Assembly (NCBI GenBank): GCA_932182025.1
Contig: CAKNXK010000025.1
Span: 1 to 29,598 of the forward strand
Direction of reading: 5' to 3'
From: an uncultured Candidatus Melainabacteria bacterium
Lineage (GTDB): Bacteria > Cyanobacteriota > Vampirovibrionia > Gastranaerophilales > Gastranaerophilaceae
Length of the DNA: 29,598 nt
A program made the position numbers and the translations under genes. The notes below the pieces were generated by a model. That model was not told the origin of the DNA and searched no databases. It was given only the letters and a program-made list of their open reading frames with translations. Of this stretch, positions 13,199-21,041 are shown piece by piece (position 1 is the stretch's first letter; every line of letters starts with the position of its first letter).

Positions 13199-14475
13199 CT
13201 TCTTAACCTATCGGGAATGTTTTCTTTGTACACTAAATCTTCAATAGACTCTCTATTTACTATAATATCAGATTGTGAATTATTTACAAGTACCATTGCA
13301 GGTTTTTCTACACGATTATAATTAGAAGCCATTGAATAGTTATAAGCACCTGTATTATAAACACAAATTATATCACCTGCTTCTAGTTTTGGAAGTGTAA
13401 TATTTTCTATTAGAATATCGCCGCTTTCGCAATAGCGACCTGCAATTGTAACCTCTTCTGTTTCTCTCGCATTAACTTTATTGGCAACTTCTGCAGTATA
13501 TTTAGCCTTATACATTGATGGACGCGGATTATCAGCCATTCCGCCATCAACTGCAACGTATTTCCTGCCGTTTGGAACCTGTTTAGAGCTTCCAACTGTA
13601 TAAAGAGTCACACCGGAAGTTGAAATAATGCTTCTGCCCGGTTCTATATAAATTGTCAAATCTTCAGGCAAAGATTTCAGAGCATCTGCCAATTCTTCAA
13701 CCGAAGGAGGGCTGTCTTCTTCTATATACTTAACACCCAATCCGCCGCCAATATTAAGTTCCGATAAATTCAGTCCGAATTTTTGATTAATTCTGTTTAA
13801 CTCGTCCACAAGAATATCAACTTCATCTCTATAACTTTGCAGTTCAAATATCTGAGAACCTATATGAGCATGCAAACCTTTTATATTAAGGTTTTTATAC
13901 CCTTTTTGAAGAATTTCATCAACTTGCGAAAGGTCAAAACCAAATTTGGAATCCAGCTGACCAGTTTTAATATATTCATGTGTATGACATTCAATAGCAG
14001 GTGTTACACGCAAAAGAACATCAACATTTACGTTTTTTTCTTGAGCAATTTGATTAAGAAGCTTTGCTTCATAAAAATTATCAACAGAAAATCTTCCTAC
14101 TTTTAAATCAATTGCAAGTTCTATCTCGCGGCGAGATTTGTTATTACCGTTAAACAAAACCTTTGACATATCCGCACCGGCTTTATAAACCGTATAAATC
14201 TCACCTGCTGAAACAGTATCAAAACCAAACCCCTCTGAAGCAATAATTGAAGAGGTTGCAAGGCTGCAAAGTGCTTTTGAAGCATACATCATATTGATAT
14301 TTTTGTTTTTAAAAGCATTTTTATACTCACGGCAAATACCGCGTAAAGTAGCTTCATCAATCACATACAAAGGTGTGCCATAAGTCTTAGCCAGCTCAAC
14401 TAAATCACAACCTCCGATTGTTAAATTATCTTTAATTTCAGTAGTAATCGGCTTAATTGATTGGTTAATGCTCAT
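13195..14475 (-). CDS. lysA: Diaminopimelate decarboxylase LysA
   Basis: A PLP enzyme converting meso-diaminopimelate to lysine, the last step of lysine synthesis, in the cytoplasm. Residue 67 in MYASKAL is the PLP-binding lysine. Other landmarks are HIGSQ (204-208), the phosphate-binding GGG (243-245), EPGR (278-281), the catalytic CESGD (349-353) and GAYNYSM (376-382). Length 426 is normal. The frame is open for 19 codons further upstream, but the ATG at 14475 is preceded by AGAAAGGGAAC at correct spacing and begins the expected N-terminus. It heads an operon with cdaA (4-nt overlap) and yitT. All catalytic residues are present. Confidence 0.96.
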   Translation of the reverse strand: MSINQSIKPITTEIKDNLTIGGCDLVELAKTYGTPLYVIDEATLRGICREYKNAFKNKNINMMYASKALCSLATSSIIASEGFGFDTVSAGEIYTVYKAGADMSKVLFNGNNKSRREIELAIDLKVGRFSVDNFYEAKLLNQIAQEKNVNVDVLLRVTPAIECHTHEYIKTGQLDSKFGFDLSQVDEILQKGYKNLNIKGLHAHIGSQIFELQSYRDEVDILVDELNRINQKFGLNLSELNIGGGLGVKYIEEDSPPSVEELADALKSLPEDLTIYIEPGRSIISTSGVTLYTVGSSKQVPNGRKYVAVDGGMADNPRPSMYKAKYTAEVANKVNARETEEVTIAGRYCESGDILIENITLPKLEAGDIICVYNTGAYNYSMASNYNRVEKPAMVLVNNSQSDIIVNRESIEDLVYKENIPDRLRR

Positions 14476-14547
14476 AAAGTTCCCTTTCTCAGTGTATTTT
14501 AGCAGAAATTGAAAGGAGTTACAAGAGCTCAAAAATCCCCCAAACAG

Positions 14548-14576
14548 TTGATAACAAATGACAAAAAATGTATAAT
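14548..14576 (+). promoter_or_regulatory. Sigma70 promoter of the 118-aa gene
   Basis: TTGATA (14548-14553), exactly 17 bases, then TATAAT (14571-14576). The predicted start is about 28 bases before the ATG at 14611. This is one of the best promoter matches in the window. Confidence 0.8.
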
Positions 14577-14610
14577 AATGATATTGGATAACTGGGGAGA
14601 TTAGGGTCTC

Positions 14611-14967
14611 ATGTTTAACAACATAAATGATAATAATAAAGATTTTTTATATAACTCTCAACTTGAAAAGCAGAGCAATGTTATAAATATGGCTTCTGTT
14701 AAAGCAAGTATGAACAAAGCGCTTTTCAACAAGAGTTCAAACCCTTATGTTGATAAAACTGAAATATCTTCTAACGCATTACAATTATTTCAAAAAGATT
14801 TAGATATCAAAAAATTCAACCAAATTGCAATGAGTGATAAGGAAGACCTAAGTCATCTTGAAAGAATGCAAGAACTTTTCAAAAACGGCGTAACCGATGT
14901 TTTTGAAGATGATGTTTTGAAAGAACTTGTAACAAATTCTAAACTTTGGGATGATTTAGAGCTGTAA
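14611..14967 (+). CDS. Hypothetical protein, possibly FlgM-like
   Basis: A 118-residue soluble protein, polar and Asn-rich at the N-terminus (MFNNINDNNKDFLYN), then helical. The segment VDKTEISSNALQLFQ (about 47-61) resembles the V-x-L-S-x-x-A motif of the anti-sigma28 factor FlgM. The end LERMQELFKNGVTDVFEDDVLKELV (about 82-106) has the spacing of FlgM's C-terminal helices (L-x-x-A-I-x-x-G-x-Y-x-V-D-x-x-x-I-A-x-x-L). Identity is weak and the protein could be unrelated. A strong promoter precedes it, and it is followed after 18 bases by a TPR gene that carries its own -10 box. Confidence 0.5.
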   Translation: MFNNINDNNKDFLYNSQLEKQSNVINMASVKASMNKALFNKSSNPYVDKTEISSNALQLFQKDLDIKKFNQIAMSDKEDLSHLERMQELFKNGVTDVFEDDVLKELVTNSKLWDDLEL

Positions 14968-14970
14968 ATA

Positions 14971-14979
14971 TGCTAAAAT
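14971..14979 (+). promoter_or_regulatory. Extended -10 promoter of the second TPR gene, predicted leaderless
   Basis: TG-C-TAAAAT lies in the 18-bp gap after the stop at 14967. The hexamer (14974-14979) ends six bases before the ATG at 14986. The block TAAAATACAGCCATGG closely matches TATAATATAGCTATGG before the TPR gene at 189. No Shine-Dalgarno is present. Confidence 0.5.
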
Positions 14980-14985
14980 ACAGCC

Positions 14986-16170
14986 ATGGCAAATTCTGAT
15001 TATTATATTCAGGATAATTCCGATATAGAAGATAAAAAGCTTGAAGCAGCCAAAGAATTGTATGCCTCAGGTAATTTTGCAGGAGCTTTAAAGCTTTATC
15101 TTGATATGGTTAATACAAGTTACTCCTATAAACTTTATTACGAAATAGGACGCTGCTATTACAAACTAAATGATATCGATAACGCAGAATTATTTTTTAC
15201 CCGTTCCGTTTCTTTAGAAAACTACAAAAATCCGTCTTATACTTTTCTGGGAAATATTTATCATAGGCGCCAAATTATTGAAAAAGCAATTGAAAACTGG
15301 GCGTTAGCATTTTCCTACAAACCCGATGACGAAGCTGTTTGTCTTAACCTTGCAACTTCTTATTTCTCTAAAGATATGAAGTTTCAATCAATTTTCTTTT
15401 ACGAAAAATATCTTAAATACGCAAAAGATAAAACTTCTGCATACTATTTAGATATTAAAAAAAGTATTGATAGTTTTAAATATTTTGGGAATGACTTTTA
15501 TCAAAAAGCTAAGCAAGCCTTGGCACTCGATGACAAGGAAACTGCTCTTCAAACACTTGAAATTGCCGTAAAAAATTATCCGTTAAGTTTTGACACAAAT
15601 TATCAACTTGGAAAACTTTATTTTGAAAACAATGAATATTTAAAAGCTTTAATGTATCTAAAACAAGCTTTCTGTATAGACAACAAATCACTTGATGTAC
15701 TTGAGCTACTTTCAAACGTAATGGTAAATGTCGGAGATTTTACAGGTTCATATTGTGTTATGAAAAGGATTTTACCACTTGTAATGAATAACCAGAAAGA
15801 GTATTTAGAAATCCTTAAAGCAATAAAACCTTTAGAAGACAGCTTTGACAAACTAAGTATTGAAGGACACAAAGAATGGGCTGAAAAATATTACAGCTAT
15901 AACAATTATCATTTTGCACTATTTGAATACGAAAATTGTTTAATAATGGATAAAAACTGTTCTTACGACTATAGCAGCGTCGTTCAGGAACTGAAATCTT
16001 TTATTAATCCGGAAGAAAGAATAATCAAATCGTGCTTTGAAAGAGGCGGGTTTTGCTACTCCAACGGAGACCATAAGCAAGCAAACAAATATTTTTCTAA
16101 AATAATGACTCTTTCAAATGAAAACTCACCGGAATACCGACTTGCAAAATCACGGATAATCAATGTTTAA
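14986..16170 (+). CDS. TPR-repeat protein
   Basis: A 394-residue soluble protein composed of tetratricopeptide repeats. Units include AAKELYASGNFAGALKLYLDMV (about 20-41), KLYYEIGRCYYKLNDIDNAELFF, YTFLGNIYHRRQIIEKAIENW, CLNLATSYFSKDMKFQSIFFYEKYL and FDTNYQLGKLYFENNEYLKALMYL. Such scaffolds bind other proteins; no partner is evident. It lacks a Shine-Dalgarno and has an extended -10 box six bases upstream of its ATG. Its 3' end overlaps the YkgJ-like gene by eight bases, indicating a two-gene operon, perhaps with readthrough from the 118-aa gene. Confidence 0.85.
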   Translation: MANSDYYIQDNSDIEDKKLEAAKELYASGNFAGALKLYLDMVNTSYSYKLYYEIGRCYYKLNDIDNAELFFTRSVSLENYKNPSYTFLGNIYHRRQIIEKAIENWALAFSYKPDDEAVCLNLATSYFSKDMKFQSIFFYEKYLKYAKDKTSAYYLDIKKSIDSFKYFGNDFYQKAKQALALDDKETALQTLEIAVKNYPLSFDTNYQLGKLYFENNEYLKALMYLKQAFCIDNKSLDVLELLSNVMVNVGDFTGSYCVMKRILPLVMNNQKEYLEILKAIKPLEDSFDKLSIEGHKEWAEKYYSYNNYHFALFEYENCLIMDKNCSYDYSSVVQELKSFINPEERIIKSCFERGGFCYSNGDHKQANKYFSKIMTLSNENSPEYRLAKSRIINV

Positions 16171-16570
16171 GAAATTAAAAAAGTTTTTTTACCTGCATAT
16201 TTTAAAACGCAAATACTACAGAGTCGGGCATTGCCTTGGCTGCGGGAGATGCTGTCGTAAAATTTATGTTAAGCATAAAGGTGTAATTCAGACAGAAGAA
16301 GAGTTTAAAAGATTACAAAAACTGCATCCGTTTTATACTTACCTAAAAGTTATTGATAAAGATGAAACAGGGCTTGTTTTTGAATGCACAAATTTAGACA
16401 AAGAAACTAACAAGTGCAAAATCCACAAAAAACGTCCCGGGATTTGCAGACGATATCCGCAGGAAGAATTATTCTCCATGGGTGGAACACTTGCTGAACA
16501 TTGCGGTTACAGATTAGAACCTATTGAAACATTTGAAGAAGTTTTTAAAAAGGTTTCTAAGAAAATCTAG
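16163..16570 (+). CDS. YkgJ-family cysteine-cluster protein
   Basis: A 135-residue protein of the YkgJ/UPF0153 (CxxCxxCC) family, thought to bind zinc or an iron-sulphur cluster. The first cluster is CLGCGRCC at residues 24-31. The second part, ECTNLDKETNKCKIHKKRPGICRRYP (about 76-101), carries the family pattern C-x-I-H-x-x-R-P-x-x-C-R-x-Y-P, followed by a last Cys in AEHCGYR. The N-terminus is very basic (MFKKLKKFFYLHILKRK) and may contact membrane or nucleic acid. The function of the family is not settled. It overlaps the preceding TPR gene by eight bases and, at its 3' end, a convergent gene by 14 bases. Confidence 0.88.
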   Translation: MFKKLKKFFYLHILKRKYYRVGHCLGCGRCCRKIYVKHKGVIQTEEEFKRLQKLHPFYTYLKVIDKDETGLVFECTNLDKETNKCKIHKKRPGICRRYPQEELFSMGGTLAEHCGYRLEPIETFEEVFKKVSKKI

Positions 16571-17249
16571 ATAGCATCTTTTCAACAAATCTTAATTCTT
16601 TTTGACAGCATAAATCGGCAAAAATAGCTTTTGCCTCTATCAATCTTGCATAAGCATCACAAGGTCTTAGTTTTTTAGCTATGTCTACTTTTGTTCTTGC
16701 AAGCTGCAATCTGTATTTATCAATAGATGCTGTTCCTTTTGCAACAGTTCTGTAACTACCTTGAGCTTTTTCAAAATTTTCGACAATATTTGTTAAAGCC
16801 TTTTCTTCCTGAAAAAGCATTTTGAAATGTTGATTATTATTACCGCTGCTTTCATACAGTTTCTTTAAGTCAACAATCCTTGCCAGAATATGAATCGGGT
16901 CTCGCTGTTTTCTGGCAATTCTTAAACCGCCTCTAAGAAATTGTTCTTTCATCTCATCTGTCGTTGGGAATTTTGCAAGCTTAGAAAAAACCATTCCTGC
17001 AATATCGAGCAGATTTGAATCTTCCATTCCAAGGGCAAACGCTTCTAAACGCAAAAGAAAATCTTTAAACAATCCGTTTTTATTATATTGAGTTTGATAA
17101 TACTGCAGCTGTGAAATCACATAGTTTCTATCAGGGCGTCTGCGTGCCATCGTACTTTGTGCAAATGCTGCAAAATTTTTGTCTAAGGTTGATATTATTG
17201 GAGCCATACTAAGATAAACCCCGAACAAATATATTTTTGCTATTTTCAT
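16557..17249 (-). CDS. Hypothetical secreted helical protein
   Basis: A 230-residue protein with no recognised family. Residues 1-30 look like a signal peptide (MKIAKIYLFGVYLSMAPI, with a possible cut after AAFA). The mature part is basic and helical, with RPDRNYVISQLQYYQTQYNKNGLF and LARTKVDIAKKLRPCDAYARLIEAKAIF. The helices could form a TPR-like or four-helix array but repeats are not clear. Two adjacent Cys (CC, about 214) and one more may bind metal or form a disulphide. Upstream, TATAAA ends six bases before the ATG and no Shine-Dalgarno is visible, another candidate leaderless gene. Its end overlaps the YkgJ-like gene by 14 bases. Confidence 0.6.
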   Translation of the reverse strand: MKIAKIYLFGVYLSMAPIISTLDKNFAAFAQSTMARRRPDRNYVISQLQYYQTQYNKNGLFKDFLLRLEAFALGMEDSNLLDIAGMVFSKLAKFPTTDEMKEQFLRGGLRIARKQRDPIHILARIVDLKKLYESSGNNNQHFKMLFQEEKALTNIVENFEKAQGSYRTVAKGTASIDKYRLQLARTKVDIAKKLRPCDAYARLIEAKAIFADLCCQKELRFVEKMLSRFS

Positions 17250-17255
17250 GTTTAT

Positions 17256-17261
17256 TTTATA
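17256..17261 (-). promoter_or_regulatory. -10 box six bases before the secreted-protein ATG
   Basis: Minus-strand TATAAA (17261-17256) followed by ATAAAC and the ATG at 17249. No -35 or ribosome binding site is evident. Listed because the spacing equals that at 177-189 and 14974-14986. Confidence 0.35.
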
Positions 17262-17296
17262 ATTGAGGATAATAAGTAGAAATAAAAGGAATAGAT

Positions 17297-19006
17297 ATGT
17301 TAAAAGATTTTTTCTTAAATGAAGTTAAAAACGGAATTAATAAAGCGATTGCAGAAGGCAAATTAGGACAAATGGGAGCAGATTCAGAGTACTCTTTGAT
17401 GATTGAAAAACCTAAAAATCCTGATTTTGGAGACTTTGCAGTAAACGTTTCTTCTCTGGCACGCTCTGCAAAAATTGCACCTCCAATGATTGCTAATACT
17501 ATTGTTGAAGGGTTAAATAAGGAAGGTTACACTGCCACAGTTGTCGGCGGATTTATTAACTTCAAAATTAATAATTCTCTTCTTGCAAATGTTGTTGCTG
17601 AAATCCTTACAAAAAGCGAAAATTACGGTAAACCAGAAGGCGTTCCTACAGAAAAAATCTTGTTAGAATACGTTTCAGCTAACCCTACAGGTCCTTTCCA
17701 TATCGGGCACGGACGCTGGGCTGCAATGGGAAGTGCTTTGGCAAATCTTCTTAAATTCTACGGGCACGATGTTTATCAAGAGTTTTATATCAATGATGCG
17801 GGAAGCCAAATCCAAAAACTTGGCAACTCTTTAAAAATAAGAATTAAACAGGAACTAGGTGAAAACATTGATTTTCCTACTGATGAAATCGAAAGAAAAA
17901 ATTATTATCCCGGTGAATACCTAATCCCTGTTGCTAAAAAATTCCTTTCTGAACACGAACCAACAGAAGATGTTCAGGTTCTTTCCGATTATGCAAAAAA
18001 AGAAATGGAAGCTTGTCAAAAAGCATTGTTAGAAGATTTTAGAGTACATTTTGACAAATTCTACTCAGAACTTGATCTTCATAACTCAGGTAAAGTTGAA
18101 GAAAGCTACAAAGAATTGATGGCAAAAGGTATGTTATACGAAAAAGAAGGCGCGATGTGGTTCAAGTCTTCTGAATTCGGCGACGACCAAGACCGTGTTA
18201 TCAAAAAAGCTGACGGCTCAAACACTTATCTGACAGCGGACATCGCTTATCATATTGATAAACTTCGCAGAGGTTTTGATAGAATGATTAACATCTGGGG
18301 TGCTGACCACCACGGATATGTAGCACGTGTTAAGGCTTCTATTGAAGCTTTAGGATATGACCCTAATAAATTAGAAGTGCTTCTCGGACAGCTTGTTAAC
18401 CTTGTTATTAACGGCGAAGAAGTTCGTATGGGTAAACGTAAAAATATGGTTACATTAGATGACTTAATCGAAGAAGTTGGTATTGATGCAACACGCTACT
18501 GGATGGCAATGCGTAATATTGATATGACTCTTGATTTTGATATTGAGCTTGCTAAGCGTTCAACTGACGAAAACCCTGTATTCTACGTTCAATATGCTTA
18601 TGCAAGAGTTTGTTCAATCTTGAGAAATGCTGTAGCAGAAAAACTTAATCCTGAAACAGGTGAAAAATCACCTGCACCAATAAGTGAAGCTGAATTAGAA
18701 GATTTAATCAAAAACTTTGATAACGATTTAATCTTAAAAACAGCAGAAAGTGCGAAATCATTGATTTTAAAACTTGAAGAATTCAAATCAGTTATTGTAC
18801 TTTCTGCACAAAATAGAACTGTTTATACAATTTGCAGATATGTTCAAGAACTTGCTCAGGAATTCCATTCATTCTACAACTCAAACCGTGTAATCGGCGA
18901 AGATAAAGAATTGATGAAATCAAGATTAGCATTGATGGTTGCTATTAAAACAACATTAAAAAATGCGCTTGATATTCTTGCAGTATCCGCACCTGAAAGG
19001 ATGTAA
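17297..19006 (+). CDS. argS: Arginyl-tRNA synthetase
   Basis: Class I aminoacyl-tRNA synthetase charging tRNA-Arg with arginine in the cytoplasm. KNPDFGDFAVNV (about 40-51) is the N-terminal Add-1 tRNA-binding motif. HIGH is at 135-138 in ANPTGPFHIGHGRWAAMGSALAN, followed by YINDAGSQI. WGADHHGYVAR (about 335) is strongly typical of ArgS. The KMSK-equivalent loop is degenerate (MGKRKNMVTLDDL), which is normal for many ArgS enzymes. The DALR anticodon-binding domain ends in ALDILAVSAPERM, the classical C-terminus. Length 569 is normal. AAAGGAAT precedes the ATG at 17297. It is followed after two bases by a lipoprotein gene. Confidence 0.97.
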   Translation: MLKDFFLNEVKNGINKAIAEGKLGQMGADSEYSLMIEKPKNPDFGDFAVNVSSLARSAKIAPPMIANTIVEGLNKEGYTATVVGGFINFKINNSLLANVVAEILTKSENYGKPEGVPTEKILLEYVSANPTGPFHIGHGRWAAMGSALANLLKFYGHDVYQEFYINDAGSQIQKLGNSLKIRIKQELGENIDFPTDEIERKNYYPGEYLIPVAKKFLSEHEPTEDVQVLSDYAKKEMEACQKALLEDFRVHFDKFYSELDLHNSGKVEESYKELMAKGMLYEKEGAMWFKSSEFGDDQDRVIKKADGSNTYLTADIAYHIDKLRRGFDRMINIWGADHHGYVARVKASIEALGYDPNKLEVLLGQLVNLVINGEEVRMGKRKNMVTLDDLIEEVGIDATRYWMAMRNIDMTLDFDIELAKRSTDENPVFYVQYAYARVCSILRNAVAEKLNPETGEKSPAPISEAELEDLIKNFDNDLILKTAESAKSLILKLEEFKSVIVLSAQNRTVYTICRYVQELAQEFHSFYNSNRVIGEDKELMKSRLALMVAIKTTLKNALDILAVSAPERM

Positions 19007-19008
19007 AA

Positions 19009-19806
19009 ATGAAAAAACTTATCTTATTCTCTTGTTTATTACTGATAATGATTTCAACATCAGGCTGTGTTAAATATGAATACACAATTGATATTGATAA
19101 AAAAAATAATATTGCATTCTCACAAGTAACAGCTTGTAATACGGAAGTTATAAAAGAATTATCCAAAGAAGTAACAATTCAGGGATGCTCTTATGATGAA
19201 TTAAAAGCAATTGTTGACGAAAACAGTTTTATAAATAAATATAATAAGGACGGTTTTGACGGCATAAAAGCTGATAAAAAATATGATATAAAATCTTTTA
19301 AACTACCCAGCGGGTTTACAAGCAATACCGAAAAACCTTTTGAAATAAAATCTGCAATGGGCGGAGCAAAAAAAACATATTCAATCAATTGGCAGTATAA
19401 TATAAAAAATACAGAAAAAGCTAATACTGACAAATTATACGGACAAGATACCAACAGTTATGAAACAGGATATGACAGTGAAAATGATAAATATAACAAA
19501 CAGTCAATGGAATATGCATCACAACAAATGTCTAATATGTTTGCAAAAATGATTGACACTAACCCTAAATTAAAACCAAATGCCGATTTAATTATTAAAA
19601 TTCCTGCCAAAAAGGCTAATAAACATAATGCAACAAAAGTAGTTAATAAAAATGAATACCATTGGAATCTTATAAATAATTATGAAGAGCCTGTTTCCAT
19701 AGAACTCGAATACTCAATGTATGATTTTTCACTTTTTGGTATTTTGGGAACAATGATTTTTCTTTTAATTGGATTAGCATATGCTTGGATAAAAATAAAT
19801 GAATAA
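19009..19806 (+). CDS. Lipoprotein with C-terminal membrane anchor
   Basis: A 265-residue envelope protein. The N-terminus MKKLILFSCLLLIMISTSGC is a lipoprotein signal with lipidated Cys20. The following VKYEYTIDIDKKNNIAFSQVTA starts a beta-rich domain reminiscent of the DUF3153/LppM-like proteins found in cyanobacteria and actinobacteria, which also begin C-V-x-Y-x-x-x-I. A long polar, Asn- and Lys-rich middle follows, then NEYHWNLINNYEEPVSIELEYS and one transmembrane helix near 240-260 (LFGILGTMIFLLIGLAYAWI). The double anchor, lipid plus C-terminal helix, is notable. It lies two bases after argS and overlaps nth by eight bases. Function unknown. Confidence 0.75.
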   Translation: MKKLILFSCLLLIMISTSGCVKYEYTIDIDKKNNIAFSQVTACNTEVIKELSKEVTIQGCSYDELKAIVDENSFINKYNKDGFDGIKADKKYDIKSFKLPSGFTSNTEKPFEIKSAMGGAKKTYSINWQYNIKNTEKANTDKLYGQDTNSYETGYDSENDKYNKQSMEYASQQMSNMFAKMIDTNPKLKPNADLIIKIPAKKANKHNATKVVNKNEYHWNLINNYEEPVSIELEYSMYDFSLFGILGTMIFLLIGLAYAWIKINE

Positions 19807-20428
19807 TATAGATCAAATTGTTCAGAATTTGAAAGATGCAAAACAAAAACGCAGTGAGTTTGTAGATTTAATGGACTCGTTTAATGACCCGTATTTGGTT
19901 TTGATTGCATGCATTTTATCGCTCCGCACAAATGACAAAACTACTTATCCTGCAACATTGAGGATGCTTGAGCTTGCAAAAACACCTCATGAAATGAAGA
20001 AGGTTAAGGTTGAAGATTTAGCAAAGGCTATTTATCCTGTAGGCTTTTATGAAAACAAAGCCAAACAAATAATTGAACTTTCACGTCAAATTGACGAAGA
20101 ACTCGGAGGAGTCTGCCCTTGTGAAATCGAAGATTTAATCAAATTCAACGGCGTCGGCAGAAAAACTGCCAATCTTGTAGTTGCACGAGGTTTTAACAAA
20201 CCTGCAATATGCGTTGACGTTCACGTCCACAGGATTTTTAATCGCCTAGGTTATGTAAAAACTAAAACTCCTGAAGAAACTGAATTTGCGCTTCGTGAAA
20301 AACTTCCAATCAAACACTGGATAGACATCAACACGCTTATGGTAACCCACGGACAAAATGTTTGTTTTCCACGCAAGCCTAATTGTTCTGAGTGTCCGAT
20401 TGCTGAGCATTGCATGCGTCTAATTTAA
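19799..20428 (+). CDS. nth: Endonuclease III (DNA glycosylase/AP lyase)
   Basis: Base-excision repair enzyme removing oxidised pyrimidines and cutting abasic sites. The helix-hairpin-helix GPD domain reads LIKFNGVGRKTANLVVARG with the Schiff-base lysine at 122 and VDVHVHR with the catalytic aspartate at 140. The [4Fe-4S] cluster has canonical spacing C-x6-C-x2-C-x5-C at 189, 196, 199 and 205. The motif near the damage pocket is LSLRTNDKTT instead of the E. coli LLSAQ version, resembling the SxRTxD variants seen in archaeal and Thermotoga-like enzymes. Length 209 is usual. The gene overlaps the lipoprotein gene by eight bases and its last 50 bp are overlapped by a convergent membrane-protein gene. 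Confidence 0.95.
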   Translation: MNNIDQIVQNLKDAKQKRSEFVDLMDSFNDPYLVLIACILSLRTNDKTTYPATLRMLELAKTPHEMKKVKVEDLAKAIYPVGFYENKAKQIIELSRQIDEELGGVCPCEIEDLIKFNGVGRKTANLVVARGFNKPAICVDVHVHRIFNRLGYVKTKTPEETEFALREKLPIKHWIDINTLMVTHGQNVCFPRKPNCSECPIAEHCMRLI

Positions 20429-21032
20429 ATCTATCATCTCTTGTATAAAGATAAATAATACCAATTAATGCAACATAGAATAACAACTCTGCAATCTCTT
20501 CAAACACAAAATTATGTGTAGCATGCTCTGCGTAAGTACCCAAAGCCATACCTAAAAGCATTAACAAGATATTCCAGAACGGGAATTTAATCTTACGTAC
20601 TATATCCCATAGGTTTTTCCAGAGTTTATTTTTCAAAAAATAAATTCCGACCCACGTCATATAAGCACCATAAATCGGATGTGCTAAATACCCGTATTTA
20701 ATCTCCTTCCAAGAATAGAAGGTGTTCTCCGTACCAGGTACGGAGAAGAACAGGGTTCTTCCGCAGTTTACTTCTCTTAACATAATTATCACTAAAACCA
20801 TTGCTACAAAGTTGAAAAACTTCTTATTAGAATCAACTTTCAACGAGAAATACAAACCAATGAACAAGATTACCATTTGTATATTTTCTAAAACATTATT
20901 TTCCCAGCCCCATTTTTCTGGCATAAACATAACACTCGGAGCAATGGCAAGTGCTGCAGCTATTGCCAGCCATGTAACTGCTGGAACACTAAAGTTAAAA
21001 TGTGCACACACAAAATCTTTAATCTTTTTCAT
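20379..21032 (-). CDS. Hypothetical polytopic membrane protein
   Basis: A 217-residue membrane protein with about six hydrophobic segments (around 17-36, 48-63, 70-86, 118-134, 151-165 and 176-196). Conserved-looking polar residues sit within or next to them: ENNVLENIQ, REVNCGR, HPIYGAYMTW and the glutamates of FEEIAELLFY. Buried acid and arginine pairs suggest a function beyond structure, but I recognise no family. It is nine bases downstream of recJ on the same strand, so probably in the ctpA-recJ operon. Its 3' end overlaps nth by 50 bp. A perfect 23-bp palindrome lies inside the coding sequence at 20725-20747. Confidence 0.68.
   Translation of the reverse strand: MKKIKDFVCAHFNFSVPAVTWLAIAAALAIAPSVMFMPEKWGWENNVLENIQMVILFIGLYFSLKVDSNKKFFNFVAMVLVIIMLREVNCGRTLFFSVPGTENTFYSWKEIKYGYLAHPIYGAYMTWVGIYFLKNKLWKNLWDIVRKIKFPFWNILLMLLGMALGTYAEHATHNFVFEEIAELLFYVALIGIIYLYTRDDRFKLDACNAQQSDTQNN
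20725..20747. repeat. Perfect palindrome inside the membrane-protein gene
   Basis: TTCTCCGTACC (20725-20735) and GGTACGGAGAA (20737-20747) are perfect 11-bp arms around a single A. It encodes part of FSVPGTEN. With a loop this tight it would extrude as a cruciform or form an mRNA hairpin, and is more G/C-rich than its surroundings. Confidence 0.7.
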
Positions 21033-21041
21033 ACATAATTC

